Of a stretch of DNA of 64,000 bases, positions 1 through 11,229 are shown piece by piece. Origin of the DNA: Pohlia nutans (lineage: Eukaryota; Streptophyta; Bryopsida; Bryales; Mniaceae). The notes beneath the pieces were generated by a model. It was not told where the DNA came from, did not search any database, and saw only the letters and a list, made by a program, of their open reading frames with translations. Numbering within the stretch: the first letter of the stretch is position 1; each line of letters starts with the position of its first letter. A program made the position numbers and the translations under genes. The stretch lies in the NCBI GenBank assembly GCA_022496805.1, contig CM040103.1, positions 1,134,001 through 1,198,000 of the forward strand. Reading direction: 5' to 3'.

Positions 1-1227
1 ATGTCTAGACGATGTAGGCGTCCCACGTTCTGAGCTCTTCACTCCGCTTCTCGTCACATTGCCCTCTCTGCAGCTCTTTGAAGCTGTAATGTTGTGCTGG
101 CCGTCAATAATCATGAATTTACCAAGCTGGATGTCCTCCCATTTGGCAGGTGGTTTCTTTAACAACTTCATGTCATTGTCGACGGGAGTGAGGCACACGA
201 CCTGCCGCTGCTTGATGTCTGCAAGTTGAAGGAGCTTATTCTTGCACGTCTCCAGCATATGCTTCTCCAGCTTTCGGATGATGTACTCCTCATGTGCTGG
301 AAAGCATTGGTTGATGGATACCGGGAATTTTGCTTCCTTGCCAAAGATGTAGCAGTCAGCGTGCTGCTCCCAGAACTCTTTGCGTTGTTGCGCAAACTTG
401 AGGTACTCTGCTGCTGGCATTGGCTCATCCGTAGGTCTTCTGTCCAGCTCCGCCAATGCGGAACCCGAGCTACCAGCAGTTGAGGGACGTGCGGCATTTG
501 TTGAATTCCTCCTCTTCTTTCTCACTTCAGCTGCCGGAGCATCTTCGGCCGTTGACACTCGGGGATTAGAGCGGGCTCTCTTACCCCCACTGGCGCGACT
601 GCCTCCTCGTGGTGTTCCCGACTGGGATCTGTTTTCATCGCGAGATTCTGGGTCGCGGGGTCGCCTTTCTCGGATTGCTGAGGCGGGCGTTCTCGTTGAT
701 TGTCTACCCGCGTGTTTGTTCAGGGACATCCATATCTGGTTGAGCTTTCGCGACAAGATTGTTGTTTTAGCATTTTTCCATTCGCTGAATTTCTCGAAGG
801 CTTGCTTCAATTCTGGTGTGGATTGGCTCATGGAAGCGCTGAGGTCGTCCATGTCAAACCTCGGCCCATGCTCGTGCACTTTGATGACCAGGGAGTGGAG
901 GTGAGATTTACTCCTGCCGCTGTCATCCATTTCGTTGAGGGTGATGACAAGGTAATCGCTGTGGTAGGAGTCGACGATTGTCACCTTCTCATTGTTGTTC
1001 CACACTAGGAATCCGGGTCTTCCTTTCTCAAGGTGCTTTAGGTAAACATATTTCTTGAACTGGCTGACCCCGAATGTCCAAGCTTCCACGCAGTCCTTGA
1101 ATTTCCACAGAGTTCCGTGGGTGGACTCCATCTCTGGTGGGATGAAAGGCTCCGACTCAAATGGATTCTCAAATGGCTCCATGTATGGAAGAGTTGAGGA
1201 ATAGTCATAAGTGTCCACTTGAGCCAT
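1..1227 (-). CDS. Partial protein with an IDGQHN (ParB/DGQHR-like) motif, probably transposon-encoded; runs off the left edge
   Basis: Reading the minus strand from an ATG at 1227 gives an uninterrupted frame of 409 codons to position 1 with no stop, so the C-terminus lies outside the window. An in-frame ATG also exists at 1245. The N-terminus starts MAQVDTYDYSS and contains a possible globular part (about residues 40-140). Then follows a long basic, Ser/Pro/Arg-rich linker with nuclear-localisation-like runs (GGKRARS, RKKRRN) at about residues 190-260. After that comes a charged region (EYLKFAQQRKEFWEQHADCY) and the motif KFMIIDGQHNITASK near residue 385. IDGQHxxxAS resembles the DGQHR/ParB-nuclease-like signature of proteins found with plant mobile elements; that assignment is inference. 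ATG lies about 10 nt after a good splice acceptor (TTATGTGCAG), and the upstream sequence carries the palindrome array. Codon use and GC are unlike the AT-rich surroundings. No host function is proposed. Confidence 0.72.
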   Translation of the reverse strand, partial: MAQVDTYDYSSTLPYMEPFENPFESEPFIPPEMESTHGTLWKFKDCVEAWTFGVSQFKKYVYLKHLEKGRPGFLVWNNNEKVTIVDSYHSDYLVITLNEMDDSGRSKSHLHSLVIKVHEHGPRFDMDDLSASMSQSTPELKQAFEKFSEWKNAKTTILSRKLNQIWMSLNKHAGRQSTRTPASAIRERRPRDPESRDENRSQSGTPRGGSRASGGKRARSNPRVSTAEDAPAAEVRKKRRNSTNAARPSTAGSSGSALAELDRRPTDEPMPAAEYLKFAQQRKEFWEQHADCYIFGKEAKFPVSINQCFPAHEEYIIRKLEKHMLETCKNKLLQLADIKQRQVVCLTPVDNDMKLLKKPPAKWEDIQLGKFMIIDGQHNITASKSCREGNVTRSGVKSSERGTPTSSRH

Positions 1228-1287
1228 TTGAATAGATCTGCACATAACATTGGGAATACGGTTTGTTAGCGATCGCGCAGTCCTATA

Positions 1288-1871
1288 GTATCTTCGACCC
1301 GAGGATCGGTTTTGTGTTTGGGATGCGTTGGGTGTGGTAAGTTATGCGGACTTCATCTTCGACTCGAGGATAATCTTCTCTGGGTTTACTATGGTTCAGC
1401 TGATATCATTGTTAGCATTGCGGACTCAGTTGTGAGTATCGTCGGGTCGAAGATAAAGCGAAAGCTTTGTCTAGAATTGGGGGAGGCGTCCTGGTTTTCT
1501 GATTGATCTCCCGGATATGTTCTGTGCAGTTGATGGTTGATATCTTCGAGTCCAGGATATGATGCTGTTATCCTCGATGCAAGGATAATGTTTTACGACT
1601 CCTGTGACTAGGTATTGGGATTGCAGCAGCCGGCGCATTGTACGGGTTTTGAGAATTATCCCCGAATCGAGGATATTTGTGCGGATTATTGTGCGTGGAG
1701 TTACTTTTGTGTTTCGTTTTCGTTTTCGTCTCCGCCGTGTACTTGCGATTGAGATTTATCTTCGGATAATGGTACTGGCAGGGATGATAGTTTCTGGTTT
1801 TATGTGTCATTTATTTCAAATTTGCATTCCCTGATTGGGTTGGTGGACTGTTATCTTCGAGTCGAGGATAA
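1288..1871. repeat. Dispersed part of palindrome array A
   Basis: About eight copies of an imperfect 21-bp palindrome, TTATCYTCGA + N + TCGARGATAA, start at roughly 1288, 1353, 1436, 1540, 1568, 1656, 1756 (shortened) and 1851. Spacings are 65, 83, 104, 28, 88, 100 and 95 bp. They sit directly upstream of the minus-strand IDGQHN gene. The self-complementary half-sites look like a dimeric protein-binding site; a transposase or regulator site is inference. Confidence 0.85.
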
Positions 1872-1933
1872 TTCTATGTCTGTTATTGGTATTTTATGGT
1901 TTTGGGTAGCAATTTTTCTTGTGTTTGTAGGAT

Positions 1934-2395
1934 ATATCTTCGAGTCGAAGATAATAATGCTCGAGTGCAATTGTATTATCCTTGTGTCGAAGATATGTTT
2001 CTTAAAGTTCATGGTAACTATTCTGGATTTGAAGAGAGTTATCCTCGAGTCGAAGATAATTATTCTCTAGTCGAAGCTAATTATCCTCGAGTCGAAGATA
2101 ATCATGCTCGAGTTGCTGTTAATCATCTTGGATTTGAACATAATTATCCTTGTTTCGAAGATAATTATCGTTGATTCGAAGATAATTATCCTCGATTCGA
2201 AGATAATCATGCCGGAGTTGGTGTCAATTATCTTGGATTTGAAGACAGTTATCGTCGATTCGAAGATAATCATCCTCGATTCGAAGATAATTATCCTCGA
2301 GTCGAAGATAATCGTCCTAGATTCGAAGATAATTATCTTCGACTTCAAGGCACTTTCACTAATTTCGAAGATAATTATCTTCCAAGAGTTCATGA
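1934..2395. repeat. Head-to-tail 21-bp palindrome array A (22 units)
   Basis: From 1934 to 2395 the same 21-bp palindrome is repeated without spacers, exactly 22 units of 21 bp (for example units starting at 2039, 2081, 2165, 2186, 2249, 2270, 2291). Some units have decayed (2102, 2207) but the 21-bp register never slips. Because 21 is a multiple of three, all frames stay open and give heptapeptide-repeat ORFs that are not genes. The register and palindromy suggest many dimers bound on one face of the helix about every two turns (inference). Confidence 0.9.
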
Positions 2396-3076
2396 TACAT
2401 TCAGTGTATTGATATGGAAATCTGTAGCTTTTACAAGAAATCTAACATTCTAAAGTGTGAGGAGTACCTCTGAAAACCTGGGTGCTTGTCCTTGAAGTTC
2501 TAGCTCCCTCCTGTGCAATAATTCGAACCCCACCTCCACTTCGAGAAACCCTCGTGCTATGCTAAATCTGCGAACCTTATTTTATCTCAAATTAGGAACA
2601 ATACGCTTGCCTTCTGGCCAGAATTTCAAAGCTAACATTACTACGAGATCTCTTTAACCCTAATCAACCAAGCAGAACATCACACAAGGAAACTAGCAAT
2701 TCTGTAGCAATTATGTAGCAATTCTGTAACAATACAAACAATCAAGCTAGAGCAAATGTGTAACAATTGTATCATTTTTGAATATAAGCACCCTTAACCC
2801 TAAGCTCTTCTTAAAGAATTCCAACAATTCTGATAGTTTTTACAGTATCTGTATCCATTTTAACGCCTCTGATACTTAGCACCCTAAACTCTACGGAAAC
2901 AGAGAAACAGGCAAGGAAACAAGCAAAAACAAACAATAGGAAGCAAAAACAAGCAAACAAGCAAACAAACAAATAAACCATAAGCTAGACGGTCGAAGTA
3001 CCTCACGGAAGCTGGACTTGCTCCACCTTCAAGCACACACCTCCACAACAACAAAAACACCAGAAAGAGAGCTTAC
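2396..3076. other. AT-rich stretch, probably distal part of a leader intron
   Basis: No coding frame is seen. It contains CAAGCAAA-type low-complexity runs at about 2905-2985. On the minus strand a GTAAGC donor (GT at 3076-3075) could open an intron that ends at the acceptor near 1239, so that array A is intronic. This is a reading of splice signals only. Confidence 0.35.
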
Positions 3077-3340
3077 ACTGCATTCACAAGTCACTATACC
3101 ACCAATTGCCCAATCGCCCACTCGCCGAATCAAAATGTACAGAGGAGGAGCGTGCAATCACAATCAAAATGTACAGAGAGGATGAAGGTAGCGTGGAGTC
3201 ACGCGAGCGTGAGGAGGAGCGGACACGACGGGGCAGCGTGAAGATGCGACGGAGGAAGGAGGAAGGCAGCGTGAAGAAGCGACGAGCGACAGCAAAAACA
3301 CTAAACCCTAAGCGCGCGGGTGCCTGGGGAGAGAGATGAC
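3077..3340 (-). other. Putative non-coding leader exon of the IDGQHN gene
   Basis: Read on the minus strand, this GC-richer segment starts near AGGGTTTAGTG and is rich in CTCCTC/CGTCGC. It ends at CAGT|GTAAGC, a strong plant donor. It would form the 5' leader of the gene at 1-1227, joined across about 1.84 kb. The arrangement mirrors the leader, array and ATG on the right (11.3-13.2 kb). No transcript evidence is available. Confidence 0.35.
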
Positions 3341-3354
3341 CTCCTAACCTGCAG

Positions 3355-3475
3355 GCTCGGCTTCGGCGGTTGGCTCGGCTCCGAAGCTTGGTCCTGGCTC
3401 GGTACCAAAGCTCGGGCAGGGCACCGAAGCTGAGGTGTTAGGCTTGGCACCGAAGCTTGGCTCCCCAGCATGAGT
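3355..3475. repeat. Degenerate GGCTCGGCACCGAAGCTT-type tandem repeat
   Basis: Short GC-rich units of the form GGCTCGG(N)ACCGAAGCTTGG recur five or six times in 120 bp with variable spacing. It lies immediately beyond the putative leader start. Function unknown. Confidence 0.55.
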
Positions 3476-3519
3476 TGACCAAGCCTATAAAGGCTAAAAG
3501 GCAATTCTATTATTTTGAA

Positions 3520-3900
3520 CTCCTAAATGTCCCAGCATCCAGAAACTGGATGACGAACTGATTCAAAGCCTTGCAACTTTTTCAATGACGAACTGATTCA
3601 AAGCCTTACAACTTTCTCAATGACGAACTGATTCAAAGCCTTGCAACTTTCTCAAACAACCTCGCATGTCTTTCATCACAGTCATATTTCTAAGCCTATT
3701 AAATTTTGTACCAATTGCAATAAATCTCTAACGATGGAGAATTGTTGATAATATTCGAGAGGCCTCTAAATGCAATAACGTCAAACTTGTTGCCTAGGTA
3801 TAATTCCATAGAATTGGTATACAAAGAAAACTTACAGATTATGCATCGTGGATTCAACCCGTACGATTTGATTCAAAAATACTATGAACAATACTTTATT
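3520..3900 (-). mobile_element. Partial TTAA-type MITE with an internal 37-bp triplication
   Basis: Begins with CTCCTAAATGTCCCAGCATCC, the reverse complement of the right end of the element at 16978-17847. It also shares the stretch around ATTGTTGATAATATTCGAGAGG with that element. Inside, a 36-37 bp unit (GACGAACTGATTCAAAGCC...) is repeated three times at about 3550-3660. The far end is not clear because another element begins at 3916. Confidence 0.5.
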
Positions 3901-3915
3901 ATATAAGTTGAAAGG

Positions 3916-4460
3916 TTAACCCTTAAACGTACCACTCCTTTGTAGGAAAGTCAAACTACACAATTTAGCCTTCAAGGTTTATCAAAATATATTTTGTAAT
4001 ATTTTCATGCATGGAATTGAATGTTTCCTATCAGTCTTGAAATTTTCAGATTTTTTTTATTTAATATGGCCTTTTTAACAAATTTTTAAGTCAAATACTT
4101 CAAAAAATATTTTTTATTACAAAAAAGCTTTAAAAAATTAATATTTTTTGGGAGCGGGTACAAATTACAATGGAGAATCACATGATATGTTTTCCATAGA
4201 AATTTTTTATTTAAATTTTGAAATTCGAAAGGTGAACATTCTATGTAGTGTAATTCAAACCTTGAGCTACAAAGCTTGCACAAGCAATAAAATACTCAAT
4301 AATTGGAATTTTGAAGATTTGAAAAGTGGAGTACAAACTAGACTTAATAAACTTCATTTTCTTAGTTGGGTGTATTAGCAACAAAAGTCATCTTCAAGGT
4401 CAAAATTGGGTTTGACCAACAAACGTCCAGAAACTGGACGCTGGGACGTTTAGGGGTTAA
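3916..4460 (+). mobile_element. Full-length TTAA-flanked MITE (piggyBac-like termini), 545 bp
   Basis: Left end TTAACCCTTAAACGTACC, right end GGGACGTTTAGGGGTTAA. The ends are inverted repeats and both abut TTAA, the target-site duplication expected of piggyBac-type elements (established for that superfamily). There is no long ORF, so it is non-autonomous. It lies beside related copies, making 3.5-5.9 kb a cluster of these elements. Confidence 0.7.
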
Positions 4461-4516
4461 ATAAGATATGTACTCTGAATTTGAATTTTTTTATGTTTAT
4501 TTTGTTTCCTTCTCTG

Positions 4517-5078
4517 TTTTATCCTTTAGCGTATTGATTGAACACTATTATTAAAGATTTGTTTTAAAATGTTTGATGAAAAACAAAAATGGAGTTTATG
4601 TACAAAGCAAAGTTGTAATTGTCAACATATTAAAGAAAAATGTCTGTATAGTTGGATTCATCAAAATTATTCTCAATATTTTTCAATTAATTTTGCACGG
4701 TTTTTGCTTGAAACTTAATTAAAAATCCCAAAAAGTAAACAAAAATTGAAAAACATTATAATGAACTTGGAATAACACTCAGTACAAGATGGTAAGGTCT
4801 CCAATTTTTGACTATAATTATAATTGAAAATCATGTGTAAAGTTTCATTTCCTGAACTAAAACTGAAATATCACAGAAACTACTCGAGGAACTTCGTTTG
4901 TAATTTTTAGGAAATTCACATCATCTTATTTTGAAGATCCATACCGTACAAATGGTACTTAACTAGCACAAGAATCAAGAGACTTTTGGATGGATGAAAA
5001 ATATCACCGTATATAGTGAAGGGACGCGTCAGAATTCATACAACGTCTAGAAAATGAAGGTCGGCGCGTCAAAGGGTG
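4517..5078 (+). mobile_element. Decayed TTAA MITE of the 17191/62801 subfamily
   Basis: Internal sequence (ATGGAGTTTATGTACAAAGC, GGATTCATC, CCATACCGTACAAATGG) matches the elements at 17191-17730 and 62801-63347 in order and spacing. The ends have mutated (ATCCTTTAGCG on the left, GCGTCAAAGGGTG on the right), so TTAA is lost. The following 5130-5500 resembles the 16978-17847 subfamily, again suggesting nesting. Confidence 0.5.
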
Positions 5079-5509
5079 CTCCAATACTAATAAAGGTAAT
5101 TTTATCAAAACCAATGTGAAAAACAAAATCTTAAATTCTATTTGGAATTCTTAGACACGTCCAACCATTTTTCACGAAGAATTATAGATTCTAAGCCTTT
5201 GAACTTTTTCATACAACCTCGCGTCACTAATTATCATGAAAGTCCCTTTTTAGCGTATTTCTTGCGACGTAGAGCTGTTGATAATTTTGGAGGGGTCTCC
5301 AAATGCAATTACGTCAAACTTCTAATAAAATACAAAGGAATGCGTGCCACGATCTTTCAACATTATCCTGTTGATATGATCAAAGTATTTTGTAGTACTG
5401 TTTGTCGGGTGGACACTAGTAGATTGACATTACAAATAGACAATTTATTCACGTTGCCACAAACCACGAATATAACATAATTATAGTGCATTGACTAAAG
5501 CACAATAGA

Positions 5510-5883
5510 TTAACTCCTAAACGTCAACACTTTAATCAATTAACAGATTCAAATCGTTATCACGTTCGCTAAACAAATTTTAACTTATAGATTTTAGTAT
5601 TAAATATTGATGGTAATATTAGTGAATCAAACTATATGGATCATGGATTCATTTGAAATTTAAGATTCAAAATCTAGATGTTTCATTTGGTATATCAATT
5701 CCAAAATAATCTTCTAAATAGTCATTTAGGATCATTTTTCTAGCACCGTCAATTCCATGGTCATACCTTCATAATGTTGATGATTATCTATGAAAAATTA
5801 TAAATCATTCAATGTGATATTTAAAGTATGCAAATTATAGTGCTTTGACTTTTACAAAAGAGGTGAGGACCTTTAGGGGTTAA
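5510..5883 (+). mobile_element. TTAA-flanked MITE, 374 bp
   Basis: TTAACTCCTAAACGTC at the left and GACCTTTAGGGGTTAA at the right are inverted and flanked by TTAA. The interior is AT-rich with no ORF. Confidence 0.6.
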
Positions 5884-7583
5884 TACATATAAGCCTTGTT
5901 TAGAAGGGTTTACTATAGGCATTTATATGGGTTAAAAATTTGACTTTTCGTCTTATTGATCCTAAACTATAAAAGTGTTGAATTACAAAATAAGTTGAAA
6001 ATTTATTAGGTGAAGAACAACTTCCCATTTACAGCTTCAATATTACTCTAAAATCAATTCAGCTGAAATATAACTCTTAGAAAAATCAATACTCTGAATT
6101 TTTGAGTAAGACAATAAATTCTATATCTTTTTGACCGTAACCAAAAAAATTCATTAAAAAGAATTCATTTGAGTATTATAGAATAAGTACAAAATCTCAA
6201 ATGGTATTTCATTCAAGTACACAAGGTTTTTCCTGGTTATTCTAGAAACGTGATATACATATGCAAGCGATGAAATTATTCCTTTATTTTGTTCTTCTCC
6301 CTTAACTTGATCAGCCAAGCACTTTGAGACTACCCTAGACGCTGGACATCTTATTCAGTCCTGATTTGTGACTGCACGCGGTGTGCCTTTTGTTCTTCGA
6401 TCGCATACTTCTACACAATTTTTTTTTGCAAAACACATAATGAAGTATAGTTAAATAGGATCATTATATAGAGAGGACAACAACGTAGTGACAAACCGCC
6501 AAAAAATTAGATACTTCTCACCGAAACATTCATTTGATGATTTTCATCGAAGCATTAATGATTTTCATCCAAGGATTAATGATTTGCATTCATGATGCAT
6601 CCCCCTCCTACAAGTACATCGAGCTCAATCATAGCATATGCATGAAGTATATCTTATGTACGTCATGAGTGTACTCTCATCATGTGAATAATGAATTATC
6701 ATATGAAAGATTGAAGTAAGGACATGATTTAGGGTAATTAAGTACCTAGGATAGTGCTTATAAATTTCACCATCATGTAGTGCTATTTAAAAAGTAACAC
6801 CAATTATGGGGAGTTTCTTACAATATAAACATTTAGGTGTCTTACTTATTTTTACAAATTAAATTGAAGACAACGATGACAAATTATTGAATCCTAAGTA
6901 AATTAAGTAACAAACCCCGGGATATCCAATTGCACGTTCCGCTAAAGGGGCAATTAACATATATGTTGTTGAAATTTACAAATTTATTTTAAAAAAATTT
7001 AAATTTTGATTTCTTTTAGGAAAATAATTTTCAACATAATAGATCACCACGTTCACCCAAAAAATGTGGGGTGTCTTTTATACAAAGTAATTTTAATTTG
7101 ATATGAGTAATGTCTGGTTTTTTTAAACCAATTTTCTGGAATTCTAGATATATTTATAGGATATAGGTGTAATACACCTTGATGAACCTAAAAATAGTAA
7201 ATTATTTCACTATATATAATTATATACATAATCTAGAAATTATATATAGATGAAATGTATAGATTCCGAACACGAGACCCTATCAGCAAAGGTTCCAACA
7301 ATTAACCGTATGACAATTATGAAATTATTACGTTTTTGGTCATATTCATTGAATAAGTAGCATTTTATTTGTACTTTATAAAATTTGGGTTATAAGTTAT
7401 TATATTTTATTTTATTTGTAGCAGCTCAGAACACATTGCAACCGACATCACCATTGATTTCTATCACATGTCACATGCAACTCTAACTATGTTGGACTTC
7501 AATAATAGTATGTCGAATTAAATTTTTATCCCTTCAAACCAAATATGTTCATCGCCATTAGTATAGTCTGAAATAATTATAGT
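5884..7583. other. AT-rich intergenic DNA
   Basis: No coding frame, RNA gene or clear element is seen. Short A/T runs and ATGATTTTCATCGAAGC-type local duplications occur near 6535-6590. Confidence 0.5.
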
Positions 7584-8174
7584 TTAACCCCTTCATGTTC
7601 TCACTCTTTTTAAACTTGGCAGATTTAAAAAGATACATAACAAAAATCAAGTAAGACTGAGGGATATTTTGTCTTTCATGAATGAATAAAAGTTTTACAT
7701 AATTAATTATGGATTCTATCCATACAATTAATTTGGCAATGGCTATCATCGATATTTGTGTATTATATTACGAACTGAAAATGTAACGATCGTTTGTAAC
7801 AATTACGATTAGTACAAATAAAATATTGACAATCTAGTAATGAATTCTCGGGGTTCGGATGGGTTCAAGTGTAATAGTCTAAGTGTAGTAATGTTTGGCG
7901 TTTTTTACGTAGCATATATTAGGTAGTTCACTTTTTCAAGAGCACTTTTGGAATAAAATCTTTGAAATGAGTAGTGGAGCAGTACAACGTGAAATGAGGC
8001 ATTGAACTTGCACAAGTCATCCCGTTTCTAATGGGACCACACATGCATAATCCAACTTCCCAGATAAGTTTGAAATAAAAATTTCACACTGCAAGAAGTG
8101 CATGATAGATGAGAAATCGGAGTTCAAATTCGTTCATCATGAAAAAAATGCATGGTTGGGCGGTTAGGGGTTAA
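7584..8174 (+). mobile_element. TTAA-flanked MITE, 591 bp (subfamily shared with 46478)
   Basis: TTAACCCCTTCATG at the left and TGGTTGGGCGGTTAGGGGTTAA at the right. The interior (ATTGACAATCTAGTAATGAAT, TTTTTCAAGAGCACTTTTGG, CACTGCAAGAAGTGCATGA) aligns in order with the element at 46478-47053 and, inverted, with the decayed copy at about 47390-47890. Short ORFs inside are chance. Confidence 0.65.
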
Positions 8175-8792
8175 ATGCAACCCATTGAACTAGGTAATTT
8201 AGCATTTTTTTAACCATGTGCTTATGACCAAATTTACGAAAATCAACGTAAATAAATAAGTTTCAATTTTTATACAAATTATAAATGAGTATTAGTGACG
8301 CACTATATATTTTTTCGTATATGATGAATGTTATGAATTTAGTAGTATAGATTTGATTGAAAAATCATACTATAATATAATGTATCTACGTAAGTGCATG
8401 AGGAAAAAATACTTTCTCATGCGATTAGTCATTGAATTATATTAAATGTAATACTTCTTTATACCTATTTCCGAACAACTATATGGATGTGTGTGTATCA
8501 TATTCAATCCAAAATCCAAAATAAGATTTGGAATTGAATAGAATGATGGAGAAATAATACCCATCAATGTAAATGCATTCAAGTGGGAGTGCAAGGTACA
8601 TGCACTAGAGTACCAAGTGCTCTCAAGGAATAGTATGTACATTGGATGAATGGCGGCTCACATGAGATGGAATTCATTTCAAGTACTCTCCTTCTTCCAC
8701 ATTTCAATATTTGAATGTGTGAACTTTTTCTCATTCCTCATTCACTCCTTCCCCTTCCTCATTCATCTCCTCCTTGCTTTTATTTTTTGACC

Positions 8793-9263
8793 ATGGCTTC
8801 TAGGCACCCAACCCATGGAGTTTTGTCTCTCCCTTCTCGTCCTCATTCTTTAGGGGAATTAACAAGGTTTTTGTGGTTTGTTTACAGTTCCGATGCATGT
8901 CGATGGAAGAGAAATCTTCCTCCTCATCCATTGTTGCGAGGGATTGTTAGTGGCGCAGATGATTTTGTTTGGAACTACCATTGTGGCGAAGAGATGGCAC
9001 GGTTGGAAGCTTTTTCTGGCGTTTCATATGCTGAAGTGGCAGGAATTGTGAACCGTCCTTCTACAGATTTACTTCGTGGAGTGGCGGTGATAAGAAAGGA
9101 TTGCGGGTGCGTGCAACTTGACTTATGTGATTGTGCTCCCTCAAATTCGAATGGTGGTGGGACCAAAGAAGTGATCGAGATATCATCAGACACATCTTTC
9201 TATGTGACGGCGGAAGGTGGAGAATCGGATGCGGCATCGGTGGGGAGTAATCGCCAATTTTAA
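8793..9263 (+). CDS. Unrecognised 156-aa protein
   Basis: A single frame starting at GACCATGGC (good plant initiation context), which I prefer to an in-frame ATG at 8715 that would add 26 hydrophobic residues. The product begins MASRHPTHGVLSLPSRP and has a central Trp/Cys/His-containing part (FVWNYHCGEEMARL, RKDCGCVQLDLCDC). It ends with an acidic Ser-rich tail including EVIEISSDTS, which looks like a SUMO-interaction motif (hydrophobic core followed by acidic/Ser). I recognise no family. Its GC content is higher than its flanks, so it may be a small host gene or a fragment of a mobile-element protein. No intron signals are needed. Confidence 0.42.
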   Translation: MASRHPTHGVLSLPSRPHSLGELTRFLWFVYSSDACRWKRNLPPHPLLRGIVSGADDFVWNYHCGEEMARLEAFSGVSYAEVAGIVNRPSTDLLRGVAVIRKDCGCVQLDLCDCAPSNSNGGGTKEVIEISSDTSFYVTAEGGESDAASVGSNRQF

Positions 9264-9834
9264 TTTTGACTTTTGTAGCACAGCTGGGTTACTTGTGTTT
9301 GGAAGCGGATTTCGAGTTTAAAGCGGTTTTCATTTTGGTTTTGCAGTGGCACTAATAGTTTGTTTGACATAGCGGCATTGTCACTTTCGAGGGACCCAAT
9401 TTTTAGAATTCAGGAAGTTCATAAGTGATGACTGTAAAGGTGTAGTTGACCAGCGTTGTCGGGTAGAGAGGAGCGCGCTCTGAGAATTCGCGGGGAATAT
9501 GGCTGCGACACGATGACCAGATAGCTTGAGAGATCGGTCTTGTCTTCAATTCTTGTACTCTTCAAATCTTCAAATCTCTTCCCAGTCCTATCCTGCAATG
9601 GCTCTAAAAGGTTTAAGGGTAAGGGTGGGGTAATAAGAAACCACGGGCCTCGGACGGGTAAAACGGGACTGCCAGACCACGAGCTGAAACCGTCCGAAAG
9701 ATGGCTCCTAAATTTCAAACCCACGGTGACCAGCAAACGTGCCTCACCGGTGGGAACAACATAAACACGACCGTGTGGGTGATCAATCCCACTTCGCCGC
9801 AACAAAGTTTACAAAACAAAATTGAAAACAACTA
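9264..9834. other. Unassigned region, possibly old retroelement
   Basis: GC-richer patches at 9430-9790 hold an open minus-strand frame of 128 codons whose composition does not suggest a known protein. They precede a repeat-rich zone. No terminal repeats were found. Confidence 0.3.
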
Positions 9835-10870
9835 GCCTCCAAAACCGGTTGGGAATAACAATAAAAAACAACGAGCCTCCAAAACCGGCTAGGAACAACA
9901 ATAAAAGACAACGAGCCACAAGCCACAACACACAAATGTTCTCGTCTTCTTGTCTTGAAGTCTTCAAATCTTCTTCCTTTAAAGTCTCAAAGTGTTTAAA
10001 AACACAAAGAAACCTTCAAGGCAATCTTCTATTGTGGCTGCGAGCTTCTAATTGATGCTACAGATGGCTCAAGTCTCCAAAAGCTAAGTATAATAGCTTT
10101 TTGAAAAGCTAAAACAACAAACTAACACTCCTTAAAATTTCAATTGAATCTAAGTTACTGTCCAAAAGTTATAAGAGAGCAAAGTGGAAGCTTTATTTTT
10201 CTTTTGACAACCAACCTCCGCCTCTTTATATCTTCATAACTTTTGATCTAAAGCTCTTACATACAAGTGCAATAGCATTTTGGAAAGCTAATGCAAACTA
10301 CTATAATATGTATAATGTTTATAGAAACCCTAAACTCTGTCCATAAGTTATGGCTAATCAAAGTTTTGGTCTCTTTATTTTTAGAGAGTTTCAACCTCTC
10401 AACTTCAACACACAACAACTCCTTCAATAAAATTCCAAATAAATTGAGTGATAGCAATCTGGAGAGCTAATCTCATAGGCTATCAGTCCTGTAGATTTCA
10501 AAAGAAATTATCACAGTGACCAAAAGTTATGGTCCTCGAAGTCTTAGCTTCCTTCTTTCCAAAGGCAGTCAACCTCCAAGCCTTCACACCTTCATAACTT
10601 CCTCCTTGGAACTTCAAATCATAAAAGTAATAACTTTTTGGAAAGCTATTACAATGATACATACACTCTCAAAATTCCAAAGCAAGTTGATACACACAAC
10701 AAAAGTTGTGGCTCGTCGAAACCTCTGCCCTCTCAATGAACGGCCAAGGGTTTCCACAAACTTCCAACCTTCACAACTTTTGCAATACAATTCCAAATTC
10801 AACTTATAAGATCAATTTGGAAAGGTCTCATTACAAGGAACAATCTCTCAAAATTTCAATTTAAACAAAG
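9835..10870. repeat. Degenerate tandem repeats
   Basis: At 9835-9910 the phrase GCCTCCAAAACCGG...GGGAATAACAATAAAA is directly duplicated. From about 10140 to 10870, blocks of roughly 190-200 bp recur in diverged form. Each block contains CTTCATAACTTTTGATC or TTCATAACTTCC, GCATTTTGGAAAGCTAAT, AAAATTTCAATT or AAAATTCCAAAG, and AAAAGTTATGG. No coding potential; possibly the untranslated part of an LTR element. Confidence 0.5.
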
Positions 10871-11229
10871 TCTTGCTCAATGAGCTACATCAAGTCGAAA
10901 TTCTGCCTCCAAAGCTCTCACTATTCACACACACAAAAAGACTCCCGACAATCTTCAAAACCCCAAGACCTCACTAAATCTCATCCAATCAAAGGTGGCG
11001 GTGGGGCACATATGCCCATGCTCCCCTTTGAAGCTTCAAAGAAGATACTTTTTCCCCCCCTTCCTATTCACACCTTTCAAACCACCTAATCCTTTGATGA
11101 TTTAATTAAAACGAAAGACAAACTATATGTACTATTTTCATTCCGCTACTCCATTCATTGAAAATACAAAGCTTAGAGCATATATGTACACGATGGAAGC
11201 ATTTCCATCACGACAGCGTGCTCCTCTGA

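Noticed and set aside
1804..2412. Several ORFs of 88-108 codons on both strands with heptapeptide repeats (VEDNYPR, SKIIILD)
   Set aside because: They are translations of the 21-bp palindrome array; a period divisible by three keeps every frame open, and both strands look alike.
3106..3339. 77-codon Arg/Glu-rich frame
   Set aside because: Low-complexity GAGGAGG/GCGTGAAG purine-rich sequence; better explained as the antisense of a leader exon.
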